From positions 126,108,556 through 126,172,555 of the forward strand of contig OZ038382.1 in assembly GCA_964036045.1 (NCBI GenBank): a stretch of 64,000 nucleotides of DNA. Reading direction: 5' to 3'. Under the pieces are notes generated by a model. The model worked only from the letters and a program-made list of their open reading frames with translations, did no database searches and was not told the origin of the DNA. This document shows, one piece after another, positions 40,278-50,200 of the stretch (within the stretch, counting starts at the first letter, position 1; every line of letters begins with the position of its first letter). A program made the translations under genes and the position numbers. The stretch is from Eutreptiella sp. 'Long Island Sound 2002'. Taxonomy: Eukaryota; Euglenozoa; Euglenophyceae; Eutreptiales; Eutreptiaceae.

Positions 40278-43060
40278 ATGGCAAGCCACGCCCAAAAAAC
40301 AGCCGAGGAACGAGAAGATACCGACTATGACCCTGGGACCTCAGGATCGGAGGCTGGAACACCAAAGAAGGGGCGTAAGAAGAAGGAAACACCAGATCCT
40401 GGCTTAACCTTGCGTACCGACATCGAGGACCACCTGAAGCCGGACGGGAGGAAGGTGGAGGTTGAGCTGGACAACGTGAGAATCGACCAGGAGAAGACAA
40501 AGGGGCAGATCAGACGGAGAGATGCGAAGTTACTGCAGAAGCGTATTGAGTCACTCGAAGCAGCACCGCCAACAGGCCCATTACACGTCGTTCTCTGGGA
40601 AGATAATAGTATGTTGCCAACCGATTTTTGGCTCTTCTCGTTGCGCGAGCCCTCGCGCAAAGACACGTCTCATATTTGCAGATGGCGATTATTGGTGCGT
40701 ATCTGGACAGCACAGCGTGGAAGCGGTTGCGAAGATTTGGGAGAAGCGACGCACCACGTGTCTGGGTCTGCAGCAGTGGCATACTACATGCATTGCCGAT
40801 ATTCTAAAGCCTACGACACCGTGGGCCTTCCGTGCAAAGCTGGCGGGACAGGCACAAGGAAGCGCAAAAGACGTTGATCCAATTCCGCTGTATGAGGCAG
40901 CATATAACCTCATTCGATGTGTTGAAGATCAGCGGCGGCGAGGCCTACCTGACACGTACAGCAATCTCAAGATCGCCATTGTGGATGCTGTGCAGATGAG
41001 TGCCCTGGTTCCAACCGCTGAACTGAAGCAACCTGGTCAATTCGTATGTTCATTAATCTTTTTTTGGGCGCTCTTCGTTGCGCGAGGCCTCGCGCATAAC
41101 GTTGTCACTTTCAGGACAAATCGTATAAATTGTGGAAAGATTTTATGACGTTTGCCTACTATGCTGGTCCGGAAGCTGTGAAAGGTCTGCAGAAGTTCCA
41201 CGACAAAGGGGAGAAAGTCACGAAGAACGCGCTGAAGAAACTGGACGGGATCCTGTTGCCGGAGTTCTACAACAAAGTGGCAGAAGTGATGCAGGAAGAA
41301 AAAACAACCCTTAAATCCTTGCACAATTCGTTTGAAGACATCATCCTTGAGCAGTGGGTCTCAATGCATCTGGACCACCCGCACAACGGCCAGTACGTTC
41401 GACCTGAGAAAGGTGTGTACCATCCACGCGACTTGGGTTCCATTTCTGCATCAGTGCGCCGCACTTTCTCCATTTCTGTTCTTTAGCCAAAGACATGCGG
41501 ACCCGCAAAGAGGTTGCTGCACTTGGAAGGTCTGCCCTGAAGGTGACTCTTGGTACATGGGGCCATTGGCGTGAGTCTGAAGGCAAAAGTCGCGGTCCAT
41601 GGCCGGCATGGAAATCCATGATTCGCGCACCACTGTGGCAGGTGGCAGAGAAAGGCAAACCCGCCCCCCTGAAAATCCTCAATGTCCAAAAACTCCTGGG
41701 TCAAGAGCCTACCAAGAGCCGTGTGGTCCCCCCACCTGCTGGCGTTACTGGTGACTTCAAGACAGTGGAACAGCAGGATCCATCATTGTCGCAAACTATC
41801 ACAGTTAAGGCGACCCAAATTGCAGCGTTGAACCACGAACCCCCGAAGCGGTTCATGGAGATTGACAAGAACCTGATTATCATCAACGGCGACATATTTG
41901 AACATCTTGCTCCTGAGACGATGTGCCCAGCCTGGCTGTATGAAGAGATAGCGCGTGCCGATACCCTTATCTGCGGCTCCAAAACTGTTGCTGAGAACAT
42001 GTTCAACGTGCTGGAAACAGAAACAGAGAGGCGTCTCAACAATGATTTCAACGCGCCGCGCATTGGCCACATGTTGCTTATTCCCATCTTCAGTTGGCCA
42101 GTCAAACCGAAGCCTGCAGGGGATCTTACAACGTTTGACGTTCGCTGGTTGCTGATTGCGTCACCGGATAGCTGGTCGAGAAAGGTATAATTCCCTCATT
42201 ACGTCCGCTATTTGCGCGAGGCCTCGCGCAATAACTTCTCCCTCATTGCAGATTCCGAATTATCTGACGTTTGGACCTCCTCAAGTAGAGAAGATGGATC
42301 CTGTTGAATTTGGCGGTCACCTTCCGATAACGACGGTTATGTGGTATTTCGACACGCACCTCTTTCACCTGAAGCAGGATAAGACCTTCAAGCCTGCGTT
42401 TGTGTTCATTGATCATCAGCCGGATCTGGTGTGCAAGATCGCGTCCGTCGAGCTGGATACTCGCATGTACCTTCTTAGTGTTACCTCGGACAATCTCTCT
42501 GATTGGGTCAACAGGGTGCAGACTCAGTTGAACCATGTATTGACACAAGAGTCGAAACTGCACGCGTCTGGTGATTGGGACCAGCAAGCCAACTGGGCAA
42601 ACCGTGGTATTCCCCTATGGGTTTGCGATGACAAGGTGGGTTATGAGGCGTTGTCGCTGAAGGAGGAAGAGACTGTTGAGAAAGGTCAAGCTGCAGAAGC
42701 ACTGGCTCCTGCAAAGCGGAAGTCTACTGGTGGGGAACCAGCCCCCAAGAAGGGGAAGACTGCCTCCAAGCCTCAGGCAGCGAAGTCAGTTACGGGTGCA
42801 GAATCCGACGAGAGCGATGGGGATGAAGAGGAGGGGAGCGAGGAAGAAGAGGAGGAGGAAGCGCAGGTCTCCAGGGCAAGGCAGCGAAGAAAGTGGCAGC
42901 GAAGCCGAGGTCCGAGGAAACCGGGGCCCGAGCTCCATTCAAGCAGCCAGGCCGTCAGTCCCAACCAAGAAGCGCGCCCGCAAAGCCACCTCCTAAGGGT
43001 AACACGTCCGTTGCTAAGGCTATGGGTTCTAAGATGCAAACTGTTCCGAAGAAAAAGTAA
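40278..43060 (+). CDS. Five-exon accessory gene (gene B) of the DNA transposon, unknown function
   Basis: Exons 40278-40608, 40682-41043, 41115-41412, 41487-42184, 42252-43060; introns of 73, 71, 74 and 67 nt, all GT-AG, and the reading frame is kept across every junction (phases 1, 0, 1, 0). Introns 1, 2 and 4 each contain one palindrome. The product is about 830 aa: basic N-terminus (KKGRKKKETPDPG), helical charged region (DQEKTKGQIRRRDAKLLQKR), a tryptophan-rich middle (LGTWGHWRESEGKSRGPWPA), an acidic tract (ESDESDGDEEEGSEEEEEEE near 42800-42860) and a Lys/Pro-rich tail ending VPKKK. The tail is in the +2 frame relative to exon 5, so a frameshift or a missed tiny intron lies near 42870. 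I recognise no family. The codon-level preservation argues for a real protein, perhaps a DNA-binding partner of gene A. Confidence 0.75.
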
Positions 43061-43528
43061 TTTCTTCACTTGTTCTGATATATTATGCGCGAGGGCTCGC
43101 GCTATGCATTCCTCTTCGACGACCTTTATGCTGTCACCTTGTGCGGCACATTTTTCTCTGCGATGCATTTTATTGCGCTATTGTGTTGGTGTTTGCGCGA
43201 GGCCTCGCGCAAAGAAGTGGTACCAAAAAATGCTTCTTGTGGTGCTGCGTGCAACATGGTTTTTGAAAACTGGTTTTCCAAAATATTGAAAGCTCACCGG
43301 TGTTTTCATTGCAAAGCATAAATGGTAGAGGAAACAAAAAGTCGTGGTTTTCGCACAAAAGAAGTTCATTTTGGTGGAAAAAAATCTTTTTCCCGGGCAG
43401 TCGGTTTTGTTGAAAATAAAGGAAAATGGACCAGTTAATTGCTTTTCACAGGCTTTTTGGTTGTTGCGTTTTACGTCCCCCCCAAGGGCTTTTTTTCGCA
43501 GTGCCGTGGAGAGGCAGTTTTGGGCACA
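43061..43528 (+). other. 3' region of the transposon with two palindromes
   Basis: Non-coding between gene B stop and the right TIR; palindromes at 43087 and 43192. ORFs across them read CARPRA/REASRK-type peptides, which is simply the palindrome translated. Confidence 0.65.
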
Positions 43529-43556
43529 TTTTGACCATGGAACTTGAGCCGCCTAA
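43529..43556 (-). repeat. Right terminal inverted repeat (28 bp)
   Basis: TTTTGACCATGGAACTTGAG then CCGCCTAA, inverted match to 37171-37198 with one mismatch. Confidence 0.92.
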
Positions 43557-43563
43557 GTTAACC
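43557..43563. repeat. Right target-site duplication GTTAACC
   Basis: Partner of 37164-37170. The giant LINE 3' region resumes right after it (CCGCCAGTCCTGGCTGGGG). Confidence 0.88.
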
Positions 43564-45615
43564 CCGCCAGTCCTGGCTGGGGTCTTGGGTGGGTGTGTTT
43601 GGGCACGGTTTGTGGTGTTGTCCCTCTTTTGCCGGCTGTTTGTGGTGTTCGTGGTTTGGCTTAGGTTTCGGCCTGCTTATGGGACGTGTGTGGTTGCGTG
43701 CGCGCTCCGCTTGCCCCCCACCGTTTCTGGTTCCGGTGTGCGGTGTGGGCGTGCGTGCTGGGGTTTGGGTTTCGGCTGCGCCCCGCCTCTCCTTGGGGGG
43801 GTGTTGGGGTGTGTTTGTGCTCGTGTGCCCCTCCCGCGTGGTCTCCTGCACCTTCTGGCTGCGGTTGCTGTGCGGGGGTGCGTGTTTGCTCGCGCGCCCC
43901 GCTTGTTCCTTGCCTTTCCTGGCAGGGGTGCGGTGTGTGGGCCTGCGTGCTGGGCCCGGGGCTCGGCTGTGCCCCGCCCTTCTTGGTTGGGTTGTCGGGG
44001 TGTGTTTTTTGCGCTTTTTGTTCTGCGTGCCTTGGTTGGGCTTTGTTGTGTCAGTTGTTGGCTGTCCCTGTCCTGGGCCTTGTGGTCCCTGTCCCCCCAT
44101 CTGCTTTCTTTTGGGCTGGGCTGCTGGCTCTTTTTTTTTTTCCAGCGTGGTGTGTGTCTGCATGTTTCGGTGTCCCTTTTCCCGGTGGGCCGCTGTTCCG
44201 GGCTTGGTGTTGCCGGTTTTGGCTGGGTGGTCCCCCTGTGCCTCTTTGAGGGTCCTGTCTTCGGTGCCTTCTGGGTGGGGGGTTTGGCCGCCTCTTGTGG
44301 TGTTGGCGGGCGATTTGGTGGCTGTGGGCTGTTCTCTTGCCCCCCCCCCCTCCCCCCCCTTTTTTTTTTTGGGGGGGGGGGGCCTGCCTGTTCCTCCCTC
44401 TGCCTTCCCTGGGCTGGCGCACGCACTGGCCCGCATTCAGTGTGGTCTCCTGGGCTGCTGTTGGCGGTTGCGTTCTGCTTTGCCGTGTTCCGGCCCCATG
44501 GGTCAGGTGGGCTCTGTACACGGTGGGCTCGGCGCCCCTTTCTGCCGGGTTAGGTCCTGGCTCTGCCGGCTGGGCGGCTGCGCCAGGCGGCTGCTTGTGG
44601 CTCTGGGTTAGGGGGCTGGGGTTGTCCGTGTTCCTTCTCCTCTGCGGTGCCCGTTTCAACCTTCTGGGTGGTCTGCAACCGTTGTTGCCGGGCGCGCGGT
44701 GGCCCCGTGTGTGGCCTGCGGTGTTGGTGTGTGGCGTGCTGGTGCGGCGCCTTCCGGGGTGTGCGCCGGCTTGTTTCGGTTAGTCCTTCAGGTTAGGGTC
44801 AGTCGTGCCGTGTTGTGCCGCTCCGTGCCGCGTCGCGTCGCGTCGTGCTGTGGCGCCTTGCACTGTGGCGCGCTGTGGTGCGGTGTGCCGTGGTCTCGCG
44901 TTGTGCCGTGGTGGGTCAGCGGAGGTCAGCCTGGCCTGTGTCGTGGTGCGGAGTGCGGGCCGGAGTGTGACTGGCTGGTGGCTGGGGGGTGCGGTTAGGT
45001 GTGGGTGTCTCGCTGGGTCCGTGCTGTGGGGGCCTGGGGGTGCCGCTCGGGCTGGTGGGTCGGGTAGGCGTCCGTGGGGTTGCTCTCCCTGGGGGCCTGT
45101 GCCTTGGTCCCGTGTCCTCTGGGGTTCCCGGTCCCTAGCCCTGGTCGCTGTGGCCGTGCCTTCCTCCTCTTCCGGTGCCTGTGAGGTAGCCCTTGTGGTG
45201 GCCGGGGTCGTCGCCTGGCGGTGAGGGCGTGGTGGTGGGCCGTGCGGCGGCGTTCCCTGCGGCTTCCTCTGTGGGTGTGGCCCGTTCTCCCCGTGTAGGT
45301 GTGCCCTCCGTCCCCCGTGTGGTCTCCGGTGGCTGGTGGGTGTGCGCTGGTGTGATCCGTAGGGCGCCCGATGCTTGCTTTGGCGGTGCGTGTTGGGGGG
45401 TGCGCCCCCGGGAGTCGTGCGGCGTTGGGTGGGGGCCGGGCGGCGCTGGTCCCCCCGTCGTGGTATGCCCGTCCTGGGTGTTGGTCGTGGCGTTTGCCGT
45501 GGTGCCCTTTTCCTCTGTGCCTCGGTCCCCGCTCCTGCTCCTTTCTGGTTCTTGGGTTGTTTCCTGCCCCCATGTTGTGTCTCTTCCGGCGCCCTGTCCC
45601 TATGGGTGCCTGCCT
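43564..45615 (-). other. 3' untranslated/minisatellite region of the giant LINE
   Basis: Follows the stop at 45616 on the minus strand. The low end is made of degenerate units related to the array at 47018-48060 (CCCGCCAGTCCTGGCTGGGG at 43564; GCCCCGCCCTTCTTGG near 43973). It contains homopolymer stretches (C12/T10/G10 around 44340-44385). Long ORFs on both strands here are Pro/Arg- or Gly/Cys-rich artefacts of composition and disagree in frame. Confidence 0.65.
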
Positions 45616-47017
45616 TCACTTGGGGCCCCTCCGTGCCCTCTTGCCTGAGTGCCCCTTGCTGTCCCTTGCCCTCCCCTTGCCCTTGTCCTTCCTCTTCCTG
45701 GTGTGGTGGTGGCGGGGTGGGGAGGGGGCGCCTATGGCCCAGGCCTGGGGGTGGGTGGCCTGGAGCCATTGGCGGAGGGCTTGGGGGGTGTACAGGGGGC
45801 AGCGGCCCTGGACCGCATCGCGGAGGAGGGCCTCCCATGCCGCTTGCGGCATGATGGCCTCCGGGGCGGCCTCGTTGGGGTCGGCGGGGGTGCGGGTGCG
45901 CATCTCCTCAAAGGTGTGCACCATGTGCACCCCTTCTCGCCTTTGCGCTCCCCCGGCCCACTTCACCCAGCGGCGGAGCTCCTGCAAAGCGGGGGCAGAC
46001 CACCAGGCGAGGTGGGCGGGGGCCTGGGGGGGGGAGGGGTCCGTGCCCGGGGTCCTGGAGCGGCGGGGGGAGGACGTGGACCTGCGGTGGTGGTCGGAGA
46101 GGCGGTGCCTGGGGGAGCGGGAGCGGCGGTGGCGGGGGTTGGGGGTGGAGGACGGGTACGGGCGGAGGGGGGAACGGGAGGGGGAGGTGGACATGTAGCG
46201 GCGGTGGCGCGCTTGGTGGCGCCTGGGGGAGCGGAAGTGGTGGTGGCGGGGGCTGGGGGTGGTGGATGGGTATGGGCGGCGGGGCCTGTGGCGGGAGGGG
46301 GAGGTGGACATGGGGCGGTGGTGGCGTGCCTGGCGGCGCCGGGGGGAGCAGGCCGGTGATGGCGGGGGCTGGGGGTGGCGGTCGTGTACGGCCTGAGGGG
46401 GGAGGGGAAGGTGGACATGGGGCGGCGGTGGCGCTCCCGGTGGCACCCGGGGGAGCGGGAGCGGCGGGAGCGGGGTCCCGTGGGGTTGTGTGAGCGCCTG
46501 GGGGAGCGGGAGCGGCGCAACTGGGTGGTTGAGGCGCGGTGGCGGTGTGGGGAGTGTGAGCGCCGGGGGCGAGTGTGCCGTGCGGGGGGGGGGGGACCGC
46601 TGCTGTTTGCGGGACCGGGCCTCATCGCTCGAGTCGGGCCAGTCAGGAGGCGTCGGCGGGTCCTGGGGGGCCTGGCGTGGTGCCGCCTGGTACTGGGGGT
46701 AGGGGGGGAGCCCCCCCGTCGTCCATGGATCTGCCACGTAGGGGTATGGCGGCGGCAGCGGCTGGTGGTATGGGTCGAGTGACTGTCCCTGGCGGGGTTG
46801 GGCCCGAGGGGCCCCTTTGGCGTGGACGTGGTGGCCAGGGGGATACAGTTCCTGGTACGGGGGGGCCGGCTGGTACGGGGGGGGTGGCCCTTGGTGGTAG
46901 GTGGGGTATGCGGGTGGAGCGCTTGGTGGTTGCCATCCCATTTGCTGGTGCTGTTCGTGCACGAGGGGTTGTGGCCCAGTGGGGTAGGGTGGTGGGCAGT
47001 GGTAGTGGTGGGGGTGG
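45616..47017 (-). CDS. Giant LINE C-terminal region: Pro-rich, RS-repeat and conserved tail
   Basis: Minus-strand frame from 47017 to the stop at 45616 (467 codons); higher codons of the same ORF are antisense to an inserted array and not real. Starts HPHHYHCPPPYPTGPQPLVH, Pro-rich to about 46600, then RS-like repeats (RHHRPMSTSPSRHRPRRPYP, RYMSTSPSRSPLRPYPSSTP, RRSTSSPRRSRTPG) and a well-ordered tail: LAWWSAPALQELRRWVKWAG, VHMVHTFEEMRTRTP, WEALLRDAVQGRCPLYTPQA, LRQWLQATHPQAWAIG, ending basic (RKRKDKGKGRARDSKGHSGK). RS-repeats bind RNA or splicing factors in other proteins; here a role in binding LINE RNA is inferred. The tail is unknown to me. Confidence 0.65.
46925..47017. repeat. Left copy of a 93-bp target-site duplication
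   Basis: GGTGGTTGCCATCCCATTTG...GTGGTGGGGGTGG repeats at 48583-48676 with about eight differences. The copies abut the 5' end and the tail of the inserted fragment 47018-48581 respectively, and both encode the LINE peptide HHYHCPP.YPTGPQ...VHEQHQ on the minus strand. Confidence 0.82.
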
Positions 47018-47029
47018 CGGGGCGCAGCC

Positions 47030-48060
47030 GAAACCCGAGCCCAAACACACACACCTACACCGCACACCCCAGCCAGGAATGGCGGGGAACAAGGGGGGCA
47101 CGCACACGAGCACACACACAGCCCAACACCCCAGCCAGGAGTGGCGGGGCGCAGCGGAAACCCGAGCCCAAACACACACACCCACGGCGCGCATCCCAGC
47201 CAGGAGTGGCGGGGTGCAAGCGGAGCGTCCGGACCAGCACACACACAGCCCAACACCCCAGGCAGGAGTGGCGGGGCGGAGCGAAAACCCGAGCCCAAAC
47301 ACAAACACCCACGGCGCGCACCCCAGCCAGGAGTGGCGGGGTGCAAGCAGAGCGCCCACACCAGCACACACACAGCCCAACACCCCAGCCAGGAGTGGCG
47401 GGGCGCAGCCGAGACCCGAGCCCAAACACACACACCCACGGCGCGCACCCCAGCGAGGAGTGGTGGGGTGCAAGCGGAGCGCCCACACCAGCACACACAC
47501 ACCCCAACACTAGCTAGAAGTGGCGGGGTGCAGCCGAAACCCGAGCCCAAACACACACACCCCCACCGCACACCCCAGCCAGGAGTGGCGGGGTACAAGT
47601 AGAGCGCGCCGACAAACACAAACGCACCCCAACACCCCAGCCAGGAGTGGCGGGGCGCAACCGAAACCTGAGTGACAGCACACACACCCACGCCGCACGC
47701 CCCAGCCAGGAGGGGCGGGGTACAAGCGGAGCACGCACACAAGCACACACACACCCCAACACCCCAGCCAGGAGTGGCGGGGCGCAGCCGAAACCTGAGC
47801 CGAAGCACACACACCCACGCCGCATACCCCAGCCAGGAGTGGCGGGGTGCAAGCGGAGCGCGCACACAAGCAGACACGAACCCCGACACCCCAGCCAGGA
47901 GTGGCGGGGCACAGCCGGAACCCGAACCCAACCACAGACACCCACACCGCAAACCCCAGCCAGGACCGGCAGGGTACAAGCGGAGCGCACACACAAGCGC
48001 ACACACACCCCAACATCCCAGCCAGGAGTGGCGCGGCGCAGCCGAAACCCGAACCCAACC
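47030..48060 (+). repeat. Minisatellite, about 16 copies of a 62-65 bp unit
   Basis: The word CCAGCCAGGAGTGGCGGGG recurs near 47069, 47131, 47193, 47259, 47323, 47385, 47450, 47511, 47575, 47637, 47701, 47764, 47826, 47890, 47952 and 48017 (mean spacing 63 bp). Alternating units carry GCAGCCGAAACCCGAGCC or GTGCAAGCGGAGCGC, so the higher-order unit is about 126 bp. Confidence 0.92.
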
Positions 48061-48561
48061 ACAACCCAGACCCAAACACAAGCGCCACGCAACAGTAGGA
48101 AACCCAGTGTCCATAGCCCGGGCACTGAGGCAGCCCGTGCCATGCAGGTGACCCGGCCAAACAAGATCCGGAGACCGGGGGTAAGGCTGCATCCTAAGGC
48201 CTGCGCTGCTTTGGGACTCGAGGCGGAGCGTGCGACACCCAAGCACCTCGGAACCCCAGTACCAAGAACATGCATGCATGCCTTGGGAACGGGATACGCC
48301 AGGAAGTCCGGTGAACCCCTAGGGTTCCGCCCAAAGGAGGGGACGTGCGCAAGCACGGAGGCCCACCCTCCCGGCATGACAAGCAGTCACGCCGGCGGCA
48401 ATCAGCCCTCCCGGTGTTGCCCGGGGCCGCTTTGTTGGCGGCCACCAGTCAGGTCTAGCGGGATGTAAGCCGCCTCCCCTCTACACGCGCGGAACCTCTT
48501 CCTGTTCGTCACAGGGGCAACGCCAGGGGGAACCAAGGGGTGCCTCTCCACGACCGAGTGC

Positions 48562-48581
48562 ACCTACCTACCTACCTACCT
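48562..48581 (+). repeat. (ACCT)5 3' tail of the truncated LINE
   Basis: ACCT x5 directly before the right copy of the 93-bp duplication. Confidence 0.88.
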
Positions 48582-48582
48582 C

Positions 48583-48676
48583 GGTGGTTGCCATACCATT
48601 CGCTGGTGCTGTTCGTGCACAGGGGCTTGTGGCCTGGTGGGGTAGTGTGGTGGGCAGTGGTAGTGGTGGGGGTGGT
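48583..48676. repeat. Right copy of the 93-bp target-site duplication
   Basis: GGTGGTTGCCATACCATTCG...GTGGTGGGGGTGG; partner of 46925-47017. Confidence 0.82.
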
Positions 48677-50200
48677 GTTGGTGGTGGTGGTGGTGGGGCC
48701 GCTGGTGGTGGTGGCGTTGGTAGTGGTCGGGTTGGTGTTGCGGGTATGGCCCTTGGACCCCTTGTGGGTATTCTGGTCCCCATTGTGGGGGTGGGGGGTC
48801 GGGCATCGTGCGCAGCACCTGGGGCTGTACTTTCTGGTGGGCAGGGGGGGTGGGTCGGGGGCCGGGCTTGACGGTGACGGTGGTCGAGGGGTCCCACGTC
48901 CCTGGGTCGGTTTGGCCGGCGGTGGTGGTGGTTTGTGGGGGATGGATGACGGGGCGCTTGGTGACGGGGATGTTGACGAGGGTTTGGACGGGTTCGTGTT
49001 GGGTGGCCGCCTCTGCGGTGGCGGTGGCTGCCGGTGGGAGGGGGGCGTGGGTTGTGGTGGCTGGGGGGTCCTGGCTTGGGTTAGGGTTTCGGTTAGGGCG
49101 GTGTCGGTTGGGTTTGTGTCGTTGCGTTTGTGGTGTTGTGTGTGCTCGCTTGGGTGCCGGTTTGGGTTTGGGGTCGGGTTTGGGGTTCGGGTCTGGTTCC
49201 AGGTTGAGGAGGACCTCTGTCCGGAGGTGTGAGGGCGCCAATGTTTGGTCGGTGGTCTTCCCGGTGCGTTGCCGGGGTGCCTGAGTCGCCTGTGTGGGGG
49301 TCAGGGGGTCGGTGCGTGCGGCCGCGGCTTTGGCTTTTGCGGTGGCCTTGAGAATGAGGGCGGCGGGGAGGGGGGGGTCGGAGGATGAGGTGGAGGAGGT
49401 GGATGAGGCTGAGGATGAGGAGGAGGTGGTGGACGCGGGTTGGGCTGTGATGCGGGCGGGCTTGTGGGCGGCAGCTTCTGCTGCGGCCACGGCGGTGGGG
49501 ATGGAGGGCATGTCCTCGGGCTGTAGGTTGGGGGCGAACGGCTGGGGGGGCCCGGTCGTGACCTGGCGCCCCGGCGGGCCGATCTGGTCGGCAGCGGCGG
49601 GGGAGGGAGGCGCGGGGTTGTGGCCTTCTCCTTCCGGGCTTGGCTGGGCCGGGGTCCTGCAATGTGTGAGGTTGTGTGGGTTGGCGTCTGCGGGGGGGAA
49701 CAGTTCGCGTGGGCTGCAATCAGGGGCCGGGAGGGTGGGCCTGGGTCTTCTGGGGTGTGCGCGGGGGGCGTGTGCGGGCCACTGGGTGGGGTGGGCGTGC
49801 CGCGGGGCGCGGGGCTCCTCTTGGCGGGTGTGTGCGGGTTGTCGAGTGTGGGGGGTGGTGAGGGGTGTCCGGCGGGTGGGTGTGTGGCGGGTGTGTGCGG
49901 GTTTTCGGGCGGGTGGGGGAGGCCCGTGTAGCGGGGCCCGGGGGTGCGCGCGATGGTGGTGGTGTGTGGGTCTCCGGTTGAGCAGCGAGAGGGGAGAGGC
50001 ACGGGCGGGGATTGTGCGCTGGGGTGTTTTGTGTCGGTGTATGTGTCCACTCGCCGCGGCGCGCTTGCGTGGTCTGTTGTAGGCCGGGCGGCTTGGAGGA
50101 GAAGCTTGCCGTCTTCTGCTGCCGCGGCAAGGATTTCGCAGACCAGCTTGCGTATCTGGTGGACCTCTTGGTCAGTGGTGGGAAGGGGGTATGCTAGCTT
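48583..50200 (-). pseudogene. Giant LINE Pro/Ser/His-rich linker between protease and RS tail
   Basis: Two minus-strand frames. 50200 down to about 49550 (part of the ORF 50617-49301) is Pro/Thr-rich (PHTPATHPPAGHPSPPPTLD). 49511 to 48583 reads TAQPASTTSSSSSASSTSST, DPNPKPDPKPKPAPKRAHTT, VNIPVTKRPVIHPPQTTTTA, then HYQRHHHQRPHHHHHQHHPH. The second half is interrupted by the + insertion at 48582. A frameshift lies near 49520. Low complexity, so no function is assignable beyond a flexible linker. Confidence 0.55.

Larger units (their letters stand above)
35686..43213. repeat. Palindrome family TTGCGCGAGGCCTCGCGCAA, 12 dispersed copies
   Basis: Copies: 35686-35709, 36502-36521, 37365-37386, 37596-37611, 37651-37673, 40043-40060, 40095-40118, 40641-40660, 41077-41100, 42212-42231, 43087-43102, 43192-43213. 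The core is GCGCGAGGCCTCGCGC; flanks extend the dyad by 0-5 bp and differ between copies. All lie in introns, the intergenic spacer or terminal regions of the DNA transposon (two in the truncated copy), never inside a supported exon. I noticed none elsewhere in the 64 kb. They could be protein-binding sites, RNA hairpins or tiny mobile palindromes. Confidence 0.9.
37171..43556 (+). mobile_element. Complete two-gene TIR DNA transposon, 6386 bp, superfamily unassigned
   Basis: Terminal inverted repeats TTAGGCGGCTCAAGTT, S, CATGGTCAAAA match at 27 of 28 positions (37171-37198 and 43529-43556). A GTTAACC duplication flanks it and its removal restores the giant LINE 3' region, so the boundaries are firm. 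Two tandem genes on the + strand: a transposase candidate (38059-40042) and a five-exon accessory gene (40278-43060). Ten palindromes are scattered through non-coding parts. Neither protein shows a motif I can place in hAT, piggyBac, Mutator, CACTA, PIF/Harbinger, Tc1/mariner, Kolobok or KDZ. The element is nearly undamaged, hence probably recent. Confidence 0.9.
47018..48581 (+). mobile_element. 5'-truncated LINE of the same family as the giant LINE, inserted in it in opposite orientation
   Basis: Structure on +: 63-bp minisatellite (47018-48060), 500-bp unique 3' end (48060-48561) about 93 percent identical to the giant LINE 3' end, (ACCT)5 tail (48562-48581). It contains no coding domain. 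Insertion splits the giant LINE coding region and generated the 93-bp direct repeat. Confidence 0.88.

Noticed and set aside
35686-43213. CRISPR array from regularly repeated palindromes
   Set aside because: Spacing is irregular (60 to 2400 bp), in a eukaryotic transposon, with no cas genes.
43558-44659. Several 200-375 codon ORFs on both strands
   Set aside because: Low-complexity GC-rich 3' region of the giant LINE; frames are incompatible and unsupported.
47018-48279. Upper half of an 887-codon minus-strand ORF (45616-48279)
   Set aside because: It is antisense to the inserted 63-bp array. Only the part from 47017 down matches the giant LINE protein.
36629-48581. Inverted 0.5-kb sequences at 36.6 and 48.5 kb as TIRs of one 12-kb DNA transposon
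   Set aside because: Both end in an (ACCT)n tail, the right copy has its own 93-bp target duplication, and minus-strand LINE coding continues across; they are two LINE 3' ends in opposite orientation.
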